Shown: one piece after another, positions 1 through 5,052 of the stretch
Layout of the letters: every line of letters starts with the position of its first letter
How positions within the stretch are numbered: the first letter of the stretch is position 1
Source of the DNA: an uncultured Nitrososphaera sp.
Lineage (GTDB): Archaea; Thermoproteota; Nitrososphaeria; Nitrososphaerales; Nitrososphaeraceae
Length of the DNA: 5,852 bases
Reading direction: 5' to 3'
Assembly: GCA_946480575.1 (NCBI GenBank)
Contig: CAMLKF010000083.1
Location: 1 to 5,852, forward strand
The notes under the pieces: model-generated
Seen by the model: the letters and a program-made list of their open reading frames with translations, nothing else
What the model was told of the DNA's origin: nothing
Databases searched by the model: none
Program-made: the position numbers and the translations under genes

Positions 1-16
1 AACCATGCTTGTAAGG

Positions 17-22
17 TTATAA
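17..22 (+). promoter_or_regulatory. Archaeal TATA box of the HTH-TRASH regulator
   Basis: TTATAA is centred about 23 bases upstream of the GTG at 43. That is the usual TATA-to-transcription-start distance in archaea, so transcription should begin at or within a few bases of the start codon and give a leaderless mRNA. No Shine-Dalgarno-like sequence lies between box and start. An in-frame TGA at 31-33 excludes any longer N-terminus. Position fit and motif are seen; use as a promoter is inferred. Confidence 0.55.
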
Positions 23-42
23 GGCAGGCGTGACAAAAAATC

Positions 43-495
43 GTGTTGCCGGTTCAGCTCGACGACACCGACGTCGCGATAGTGAAATCCCTGATGGCAG
101 ACGGACGCAAATCCTTCCGCGCCATATCAAGAGAGACCAAGGTAAGCACCCCGACTGTTAAGGCTCGCTACGAACGGCTCGTGAACATGGGGCTGATAAA
201 ATCGGTCAGACCCGAGATCGACCTTTCAAAAGTAGACAAAAGAAGCAATGACAAATTCGGCGACACTCTGCAGGATCTGAAAAAGCAGAAAAAACACTTC
301 CATCTGCACGTCGACAGTGACCTCAAGGTCAAATTAAAGTGCGATTTTTGCGGAGGACCTGTACACGGCAAGCCCAAGGTGCTGAAATTTGCCAATTTTG
401 AGAGGTTCTTTTGCTGCGTTCAATGCAGGGCTTCTTACAAGGAAAAGCATGGTGGGCGCATTGAAATGCTAAAAGAGGAGTACAAGAAGCAATAG
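43..495 (+). CDS. Lrp/AsnC-type HTH regulator with C-terminal TRASH metal-binding domain
   Basis: A probable DNA-binding transcriptional regulator of 150 residues. Residues about 7-60 form an AsnC-type winged helix-turn-helix, with the pattern SFRAISRETKVSTPTVKARY followed by ERLVNMGLI. The usual Lrp/AsnC effector (RAM) domain is absent. After a charged, Lys-rich linker (about 61-97) comes a TRASH domain: C100-x2-C103-x20-C124-x3-C128, with an extra C125. TRASH domains are treble-clef-like cysteine modules linked to metal sensing or trafficking, for example in archaeal copper regulators, so a metal-responsive switch is likely; the metal cannot be told from sequence. The start is GTG at 43 (TTG at 46 is possible), fixed by an upstream in-frame TGA and by TATA spacing. 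The gene ends at TAG 493-495 and the convergent cbiD stop begins at the very next base. The family call is strong; ligand and targets are unknown. Confidence 0.88.
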   Translation: MLPVQLDDTDVAIVKSLMADGRKSFRAISRETKVSTPTVKARYERLVNMGLIKSVRPEIDLSKVDKRSNDKFGDTLQDLKKQKKHFHLHVDSDLKVKLKCDFCGGPVHGKPKVLKFANFERFFCCVQCRASYKEKHGGRIEMLKEEYKKQ

Positions 496-1674
496 TCATT
501 TCGGGTGCATGCCGATTACCCTGCCGTCAAACTCGAACATGACTACTTCAATTTCCAACTGACCGTTAGAGTATTCTTTCATGTGCTCATGCACATTTTT
601 GCAGATGAGGTCAAAGTAGCCAGCGACATTATTTTTCATTACAATCTCTGAAACATGCCTTGCAGTGTTGGCACTCTTGATCTCCTTGACAACATCTGGC
701 CGGGCTTTGCATTCGGCCGCAAGGTGCGCCATGAACTCCATGTTTACGTGTGAGCCGGCGACATGCGTCTGCTTGACTCCCATCGCCATTTTTGTGAGCT
801 TGCCGATAAAGCCCGCAATGACTGCTTTTCTTATTTTCTTGTTGGCGCATTGCTTTACAGAATAGCCGGCGAAATCGCCCATCTGCACAAAGCAGTGGTC
901 GGCAAGAGTCTTGAATAGCTCTTTGGCGAAATCTTCGCTCCGGCCGCCAGTGGTAAGCACGACAGTATCAGTGGCGCCCATTGCAACTGCTACATCGAGG
1001 CTCTGCCTGATTGCAGCTGCAAATGAGGCAGTAGAATATGGCAAGACAATGCCTGTAGTGCCAAGTATCGAGATCCCGCCGATGATGCCTAGGCGCGGGT
1101 TGTCGGTCTTTTTTGCAATCTCTTCGCCCTGCGGAACAGATATCACCACGTCAACACCCTGTTTTTTTAGGCGATCTGCGGCAACTTCGCGCACTGCCTG
1201 CTCGAGCATCTTCATGGGCGTTGGATTGATTGCGGCCCTGCCCATCTCAAGGCCTAGGCCAGGCTTTGTTACCCTGCCTACGCCCTTGCCTCCATCGATG
1301 CTGATTCGGCCTGCGTTGCTATTGAACGAAACAGTCGAGCATATTTCTGCCCTATGCGTGACATCAGGGTCGTCGCCTCCGTCCTTTACGGCGGCGCAGG
1401 TAACTTTATCCCCTTCAATCTTTGTCCACTTGATCTTTAGCGTTGCAGTCCCGTTGTTCTTTGGAAGCGAGATAGTCACTTCTTCAACTTGCCTGCCAGT
1501 CATTAAGGCGTAAAGTGCGCCCTTTGTCGCGGCGGTGGCGGTGGTGCCGGTTGTGTATCCGGTCCTCAATGCACCTTTCCGCTTCTTTTCTTCAACTTCT
1601 GGCGGCAGCTCCTGCTCTTGCTCTGCCAGCTCCAGATCCTTGTAAAACTGCTCGTCTCCTTCCTTTCCAACCAT
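496..1674 (-). CDS. cbiD: Cobalt-precorrin-5B (C1)-methyltransferase CbiD
   Basis: CbiD uses S-adenosylmethionine to methylate C1 of cobalt-precorrin-5B in the anaerobic (early-cobalt) branch of cobalamin synthesis, giving cobalt-precorrin-6A in the cytoplasm. With the start at 1674 the protein has 392 residues. Family hallmarks in order: LRTGYTTGTTATAATKGAL (36-54), KDGGDDPDVTH (97-107), DGGKGVGRVTKPGL (127-140), AINPTPMKM (148-156), and GGISILGTTGIV (199-210). The roughly 35 acidic residues before the first motif are longer than the short leader I would expect for the family. ATG at 1674 lies one base after the TAA of the upstream SDR gene (TAA-A-ATG), pointing to coupled translation. An in-frame ATG at 1698 would add eight residues (MAGQCCCK) and overlap the SDR; it is less likely but possible. 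The gene has no promoter of its own that I can see and is probably transcribed from the SDR promoter. Confidence 0.93.
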   Translation of the reverse strand: MVGKEGDEQFYKDLELAEQEQELPPEVEEKKRKGALRTGYTTGTTATAATKGALYALMTGRQVEEVTISLPKNNGTATLKIKWTKIEGDKVTCAAVKDGGDDPDVTHRAEICSTVSFNSNAGRISIDGGKGVGRVTKPGLGLEMGRAAINPTPMKMLEQAVREVAADRLKKQGVDVVISVPQGEEIAKKTDNPRLGIIGGISILGTTGIVLPYSTASFAAAIRQSLDVAVAMGATDTVVLTTGGRSEDFAKELFKTLADHCFVQMGDFAGYSVKQCANKKIRKAVIAGFIGKLTKMAMGVKQTHVAGSHVNMEFMAHLAAECKARPDVVKEIKSANTARHVSEIVMKNNVAGYFDLICKNVHEHMKEYSNGQLEIEVVMFEFDGRVIGMHPK

Positions 1675-1675
1675 T

Positions 1676-2431
1676 TTACAGCAGCACTGTCCCGCCATCT
1701 ACCACAATTGTGTTGCCTGTTGCAAAGGAAAAGTCGTCGCTTGCAATGCTTGCGGCCACCCTTGCCACCTCCTTTGGGGTTCCCCAGCGCTTCATCGCAT
1801 TTTCCATTGCCGCCTTCTTTTTTTCGGAGGCAGTCATAGAGTTAAACGTGGCGTCCGTGGCGATGTTACCAAGCGCAAGCGCATAGGCGCGGATGTTTCT
1901 GCCTCCGTACTCCAGGGCAATGTGCTTTGTCATTGCAATGATGCCCGCTTTGGCCACTGTATAGGGCGCGCCTTCGGTGTAGCCAGATATCACGGGCGTC
2001 GATGAGACGCTGATGATTACGCCGCCGCGGTCTCTTTTGAGCATGGATGATATCACTGCCTGCGAGATCCTCACTGAGCCCTTGAGGTCAACTTCAACAA
2101 CTCTGCCAAATTCATCGTCAGCTACTTCATGGAACTTTTTGTACCAAAGCTTTCTGTCAAAGACGTAGCCAGCATTGTTGACCAGGATGTCGACTCGCTT
2201 GTGGCGCTCGAGCACCCGGCGCATGAATTTTGCCACGCTTGAAGGATCGGCTATGTCCAGCTGCTCAGGAAAAGCCTTGCCCTTGATAATGCTCGCAGAT
2301 TTTTTTGAGCTTGCCATGTCTCGGGAGCATACAATGACATTAGCGCCTCGCGTGGCAAACTCGCTGGCCATCTCAAAGCCGATGCCCCTGCTAGCGCCGG
2401 TGACTATTGCAACCTTGCCTTCTAATAACAA
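1676..2431 (-). CDS. Short-chain dehydrogenase/reductase (classical SDR, FabG-like)
   Basis: A 251-residue cytoplasmic NAD(P)-dependent oxidoreductase of the classical SDR family, of normal length. Visible motifs: cofactor-binding TGASRGIG (11-18), DI at 59-60 contacting the adenine ring, NNAG (85-88), catalytic Ser (SVSS, 141-144, probably S144), Y157 and K161 of YTVAK, and the C-terminal ATGNTIVVDGG stretch. Arg37 after the second strand (CSRD) suggests NADP(H) preference. The fourth tetrad residue, normally Asn in a vNLkG-like motif, appears here as Asp115 (VEVDLKG). The start is TTG at 2431: an in-frame TAG lies immediately upstream and no ATG or GTG lies near the conserved N-terminus. 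It is the first gene of an operon with cbiD, one base apart. The substrate cannot be read from the sequence; context suggests a corrinoid step, while a generic carbonyl reductase is the alternative. Confidence 0.92.
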   Translation of the reverse strand: MLLEGKVAIVTGASRGIGFEMASEFATRGANVIVCSRDMASSKKSASIIKGKAFPEQLDIADPSSVAKFMRRVLERHKRVDILVNNAGYVFDRKLWYKKFHEVADDEFGRVVEVDLKGSVRISQAVISSMLKRDRGGVIISVSSTPVISGYTEGAPYTVAKAGIIAMTKHIALEYGGRNIRAYALALGNIATDATFNSMTASEKKKAAMENAMKRWGTPKEVARVAASIASDDFSFATGNTIVVDGGTVLL

Positions 2432-2456
2432 CTAACAGTCTTATGCGATCAGGCTA

Positions 2457-2463
2457 TTTTTAA
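2457..2463 (-). promoter_or_regulatory. TATA box of the SDR-cbiD operon
   Basis: The minus strand reads TTAAAAA here, within the A/T-rich AATATTAAAAATAG, centred about 29 bases upstream of the TTG start at 2431. The spacing puts transcription start at or just before the start codon, so the operon mRNA is probably leaderless or nearly so. No Shine-Dalgarno is seen. Motif and spacing are observed; function is inferred. Confidence 0.5.
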
Positions 2464-2613
2464 TATTATCACCACCTGCAAGCGGGCTGACGTAGTGGTA
2501 GTTCTCAAGAACTGCGTTGAAGCAACCAAAACCCAATTGGAGGTGGTGGCTTGCCATAGATAAAGACAAAATAATTACTGTTCCGCCGGCATAGAAGAAC
2601 CGGAATCAACATG

Positions 2614-2640
2614 CTACTGCTACTATTACTACTACTACTA
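2614..2640 (+). repeat. CTA trinucleotide microsatellite (9 units)
   Basis: Nine consecutive triplets, seven of them CTA and the others CTG and TTA. They lie at the left edge of the integrase remnant, in sequence without an identified gene. An ATG at 2611 followed by these triplets would encode only Met-Leu9-Pro before a stop, which I do not regard as a gene. Confidence 0.75.
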
Positions 2641-2642
2641 CC

Positions 2643-3163
2643 ATAATATTCTCAAAAGACGACTTTCTTCTCCAAAAGAAACTCGAAAACGCTATAGAAG
2701 GCGTGCAGAAGGGATGGCGCTTAAAGATAGCAACCGAGCTAAAAGACCAAGACAGTGTTTTCTTGAATTATTGCGAAGACTTCCGGCTCAAGCTATACAC
2801 CATACAATGGGCGATGACACAAGCACCCGTCCCCACGAGCTGCGCGAAGAGAGCAGCAGGAAGTTCTTGGAGGCGTATGGGATACTAACCAGAAGAAAGC
2901 GATCAAAGACTCAACATGCCAAAATGCTGTCCAAATTGCTCAGAGCCAAACATCCCAGGCGCCCGGTTTTGCATCAATCAAAAATGCGGCATATGCCGCC
3001 AACCTACGATGCATATGCTGAAGCAAAAGAAAAGGAACAGGAAAAGGACAGCCAGCTTATGACAATGCAGGAGCAGATGGCATTAACAATGGCGTATCTC
3101 ATGGAGAAAGACCCAGAAAAGAAGGCAGACATTTCAAGGGAGCCGATAGAGATAACATGTTGA
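2643..3163 (+). pseudogene. Decayed, internally deleted tyrosine recombinase/integrase
   Basis: The protein-like sequence jumps between reading frames. In the frame of 2643, IFSKDDFLLQKKLENAIEGV and then VFLNYCEDFRLKLYTIQW (to about 2810) resemble the N-terminal SAM-like domain of archaeal integrases. The frame of 2714 then gives ESSRKFLEAYGIL, like the end of the catalytic domain. The first frame returns at 2889 with PEESDQRLNMPKCCPNC, a zinc ribbon (C2928-x2-C2937-x10-C2970-x4-C2985). The second frame resumes near 2996 with PPTYDAYAEAKEKEQEKD and a coiled-coil tail ending at TGA 3161-3163. At least two frameshifts are therefore present, and the catalytic core (Arg, HxxR, Tyr) is missing. 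The remnant is about 520 bases, under half of the roughly 1.1-1.3 kb I would expect for an intact gene. The longest uninterrupted frame, 2714-3163 (149 codons), could be mistaken for a hypothetical protein. The family call is from remembered sequence character, not a search. Confidence 0.6.
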
Positions 3164-3269
3164 AGATACCAGGTAGCTCCGTTTCGGTCAGTAGCTTATG
3201 TTTCGGCTCTTTATCGTCGTTCTTGCCTTCAAACTGGTTGGAGAACGATTTCCTGCCGAAAGTGACCAT
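3099..3269 (-). CDS. Possible small hypothetical protein (56 aa), doubtful
   Basis: ATG at 3269 opens a 56-residue frame beginning MVTFGRKSFSNQFEGKNDDK, hydrophilic over its first 35 residues. An A/T-rich TTAATAATCA on the minus strand (3302-3293) sits about 29 bases upstream, a fitting TATA distance; a TTG start at 3284 is also open. It lies 34 bases beyond the stop of the CHRD gene on the same strand, so read-through transcription is possible. Its last 20 residues run antisense to the tail of the integrase remnant, which weakens the case. I recognise no family. It may be chance or the start of a gene cut off by the mobile-element debris. Confidence 0.25.
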   Translation of the reverse strand: MVTFGRKSFSNQFEGKNDDKEPKHKLLTETELPGIFNMLSLSAPLKCLPSFLGLSP

Positions 3270-3303
3270 CGCTAGAGTCAGCAAGCGACAATGATTATTA
3301 ACT

Positions 3304-3855
3304 TTAATCGGTATCTACTTCAATGGTTCCTCTTATTTCACCGTCAGGATTTTGCTCAGTATGCACATTAACGTAGGCCTGTCCATTCTGCATTAAGGCG
3401 ATCAGATCTGACAATTGTTTTCCTTGTAATGGCCCCTCTAAGTTAGCAGAAGTAATAAATCCATCTGTTAATTCTCCACTCGTAGGTCCAGTTGGAGTCG
3501 ATGCATTGAAAAGTGTTGCTACAACAGGACCCGCTTCGCTGCTACTTCCCTGATGTATGTGTGCTTGAGTTACCTTGTCAATATTCATAACAATTATACC
3601 ATATTCCATGTTGTCACTGCCTTCTTCTACTTCTAATTCTGCAAATCCTGAAGCACTACTTTGAACAGGAGGGACTTCGGCTGCACTTGTTAATATTGCG
3701 TCAAATTCTTGATTTCCCTGTTGTTGTTGAGCTGTCGCTTCGTTAGGGATAGGAGCGATAATCAAAAGAGTTCCTACAACCGCTGTTATGGAGAGGATAA
3801 TAATAATGCTTATACTTAGAAAAGCAACAAAACCCGTGGTTTTTGTTTTCATCAT
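3304..3855 (-). CDS. Membrane-anchored or secreted CHRD-domain protein
   Basis: A 183-residue exported protein. Residues 2-8 carry Lys and Thr, followed by a long hydrophobic segment (about 9-36, rich in Ile/Leu/Val) that is either an uncleaved anchor or a signal peptide, with ATAQQQQ just after it as a possible cleavage and linker region. The rest (about 50-180) is a CHRD domain: FDAILTSAAEVPPVQSSASG (51-70), QAHIHQG (97-103), GPVVATLF (109-116), and YVNVHTEQNPDGEIRG (161-176), with the family's paired His motifs. CHRD domains form immunoglobulin-like beta folds found in chordin and in many extracellular microbial proteins; the role in archaea is not established. The start could be either of two tandem ATGs (3855 or 3852). 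The coding sequence is visibly richer in A+T than the SDR-cbiD block, suggesting a different history or weaker selection. The gene stands alone. Confidence 0.85.
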   Translation of the reverse strand: MMKTKTTGFVAFLSISIIIILSITAVVGTLLIIAPIPNEATAQQQQGNQEFDAILTSAAEVPPVQSSASGFAELEVEEGSDNMEYGIIVMNIDKVTQAHIHQGSSSEAGPVVATLFNASTPTGPTSGELTDGFITSANLEGPLQGKQLSDLIALMQNGQAYVNVHTEQNPDGEIRGTIEVDTD

Positions 3856-3875
3856 GTTGACACGGTTATTTTGTG

Positions 3876-3881
3876 TAATAA
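3876..3881 (-). promoter_or_regulatory. Probable TATA box of the CHRD gene
   Basis: TTATTA on the minus strand is centred about 23 bases before the ATG at 3855, consistent with a near-leaderless transcript. A second A/T-rich run, AAAATAA (3872-3866), is too close to the start to act as the TATA box. No Shine-Dalgarno is seen. Confidence 0.4.
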
Positions 3882-3899
3882 GAAATGCGATACAAGATT

Positions 3900-3921
3900 C
3901 TGTAAACCGGTTTAGTTACAG
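3900..3921. promoter_or_regulatory. Palindrome upstream of the CHRD promoter, possible operator
   Basis: AAACCGGTTT (3904-3913) is a perfect 10-bp palindrome. It is flanked by CTGT (3900-3903) and ACAG (3918-3921), so that an 18-bp palindrome would form if the four bases AGTT (3914-3917) were absent. It lies some 20-25 bases upstream of the proposed CHRD TATA box, where archaeal activators often bind. The symmetry is seen; regulatory use is inferred. Confidence 0.35.
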
Positions 3922-3954
3922 TGAATCAAAATGCGAACCCTTTCATGTTTTTAA

Positions 3955-4185
3955 TCATCTGAACCTGGAGTCGATAACTACATTATTAGCAATGATGCCC
4001 TTAATGACAAGAGTCCTTTTTGTGAGATCCTCAAGTTTGTCATCCCAGCTTGGAACAAGCTTTGCGCTGTTATTCTATCATCAGGCGGCACGATTGGTAA
4101 GCTGGATGCGCTGATACAAGACATCAGGCGCGGAGGAAACATGCGGAGTCTGCTGGCGTCATCCTGCTTAGATTGGCGACAATGA
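3955..4185 (+). pseudogene. Start-less open frame, probable decayed gene fragment of unknown family
   Basis: The frame is open for 76 codons between TAA 3952-3954 and TGA 4183-4185. It reads like protein, for example CEILKFVIPAWNKL, then AVILSSGGTIGKLDALIQDI, using codons common in the intact genes here (AAG, GAC, ATC, CTG). There is no ATG, GTG or TTG until an internal ATG near the end. Just beyond, another frame gives GDNDDYELSLAPEKA before a stop at 4220, as if a frameshift lay near 4170. I recognise no family. Overlapping frames on both strands (3788-4114 and 3978-4220) look less protein-like. It could be chance. Confidence 0.25.
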
Positions 4186-4474
4186 CGACTATGAATTATC
4201 CTTGGCGCCGGAAAAGGCATGAAAGGAAGTAAGTGATAAGCGATTCAAAAGTACGCCGTATGGGTAACACCGCGGCACTTCTTCTACCAAGACTAACGAG
4301 TGATAGAAGAATCCTCTATCTCTGGCTGGCCTAGATATCATAAAATTACAGGGTGGATATGAGCCAGCCATTACTACTAGACTCAATTTCAAAACGTAAG
4401 GCATGCCTTTTGCACAATGGAGTAAGGAATCCATTAGTGTTGCAGCAGGCAGACACTACGGCACCGTGCGCGCA
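4186..4474. other. Stretch without recognisable features
   Basis: I see no supported gene, RNA, repeat or clear promoter here. One minus-strand frame (4189-4434) is open for 81 codons, but its product has no recognisable domain, no convincing start context, and a composition typical of chance frames. Confidence 0.4.
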
Positions 4475-4684
4475 CTAAGGGATCTCCCTTGTTGCCGCAA
4501 TCACACACATATGGATGTCAGGCTCGAAATGGAATCCGCACAGATGGCATCTCGCGAGGTTCCATTTGTTTGTCCTCATTTTCTGTCTGATGTCAGGATT
4601 TATAGCAGACAGGACTTCCTCTTTCTTTTCTTCCGGGATTTGGTCTATGATGTCCTGCTTCTGTCTATTTACAGCAAAATATAT
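4475..4684 (-). pseudogene. Cys-rich, zinc-knuckle-like open frame lacking an upstream start
   Basis: On the minus strand the frame is open for 69 sense codons between TAA (4687-4685) and TAG (4477-4475). It reads DIIDQIPEEKKEEVLSAI, then NPDIRQKMRTNKWNLARC, then CHLCGFHFEPDIHMC. That is a charged helical part followed by C-x2-C and a later Cys with two His between, resembling a small metal-binding knuckle. The only ATG is at 4579, leaving just 34 residues (MRTNKW onward) and excluding the helical part. A TATA-like TAAATATA (4687-4680) stands at the 5' edge, but no start codon follows at the expected distance. It may be a gene that lost its N-terminus, a small gene starting at 4579, or a coincidence. 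No family is recognised. Confidence 0.35.
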
Positions 4685-4721
4685 TTACGAAAGAATGATC
4701 AAGTATGGCGCTCCCCATTGC

Positions 4722-4728
4722 ATAAATA
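4722..4728 (+). promoter_or_regulatory. TATA box of the winged-helix gene
   Basis: ATAAATA lies about 37 bases before ATG 4762, so transcription should begin near 4750 and leave a leader of roughly 12 bases. It is too close (19 bases) to the alternative TTG at 4744 for that start to be used. No Shine-Dalgarno is present in the short leader. Confidence 0.5.
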
Positions 4729-4761
4729 GACATTTCTCAGTCGTTGATACGGAACCCACCG

Positions 4762-5052
4762 ATGCCGTCGAAGTATAGAAGCAAAACCGAAATCGTTGCC
4801 CACATCCTGCAGGCTGCAAATGGTCCCAATGATATAACTAAAACTCGAATAATGTATCGCACTTTTTTGACGTATTGGCAGCTCGAAGAATACCTTGCAA
4901 TTTTGATACAAAGTGGACTTTTAGAATATCTGGAAGCGACACATACCTACAAGACTACTGAAAGAGGTTTGAAGTTTCTAAATATTTATGAAAAAATGGG
5001 AGAACTAGTGCCTGAAACGAGATTGCATCAAGGGCAGGAATATGTCAACTGA
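4762..5052 (+). CDS. Small archaeal winged-helix DNA-binding protein (HTH_45-like)
   Basis: A 96-residue cytoplasmic protein matching the pattern of archaeal single-domain winged-helix regulators (HTH_45/Sso10a-like). Helix 1 is KTEIVAHILQAANG (8-21); the helix-turn-helix runs through TKTRIMYRTFLTYWQLEEYL (26-45); GLLEYLEATHTYKTTERG (52-69) forms the beta wing; and LKFLNIYEKMGEL (70-82) is the C-terminal helix, which in Sso10a-type proteins mediates dimerisation. Members serve as transcription regulators or abundant DNA-binding proteins. ATG 4762 is chosen because it directly precedes the conserved MPSKYRSKTE start and fits the TATA box; the TTG at 4744 would add six residues. The gene stands alone. 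The stop is followed by a short G/C-rich run (GGGCCCCCC, 5070-5078) and a T5 run (5083-5087), a weak terminator candidate. Targets are unknown. Confidence 0.82.
   Translation: MPSKYRSKTEIVAHILQAANGPNDITKTRIMYRTFLTYWQLEEYLAILIQSGLLEYLEATHTYKTTERGLKFLNIYEKMGELVPETRLHQGQEYVN

Larger units (their letters stand above)
2435..2642. other. Intergenic region between the SDR promoter and the integrase remnant
   Basis: No gene is supported here. It contains the SDR promoter, a perfect 6-bp inverted repeat AGTTCT-CA-AGAACT at 2500-2513 about 70 bases upstream of the SDR start and beyond its TATA box (a possible operator), a looser inverted repeat TTCCG (2581-2585) / CGGAA (2601-2605), and a trinucleotide microsatellite at its right end. 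The stretch after 2480 with TAGTGGTAG recalls a tRNA D-arm, but there is no matching T-arm or acceptor stem. Confidence 0.4.

Noticed and set aside
911..1513. Long plus-strand open frame (200 codons) inside cbiD
   Set aside because: It is exactly antisense to well-conserved CbiD motifs and its product has no domain character; a shadow frame.
2480..2520. tRNA-like D-arm sequence (TAGTGGTAG) that could mark an integrase attachment site
   Set aside because: No anticodon arm, T-arm (GTTCRA) or acceptor pairing can be built around it.
2419..2541. Plus-strand open stretch reading ADVVVVLKNCVEATKTQLEV before TAA at 2539-2541
   Set aside because: About 40 codons with no ATG, overlapping the SDR start and promoter on the other strand; chance is the simpler explanation, although it could be a gene-end fragment.
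4512..4598. Direct repeat GATGTCAGG occurring twice about 75 bases apart
   Set aside because: Only nine bases; both copies fall on similar Pro-Asp-Ile codons of the minus-strand frame, so coincidence or coding constraint explains it.
4403..4778. Plus-strand frames 4403-4729 and 4515-4778
   Set aside because: They overlap the winged-helix promoter and are less protein-like than the minus-strand Cys-rich frame over the same bases.
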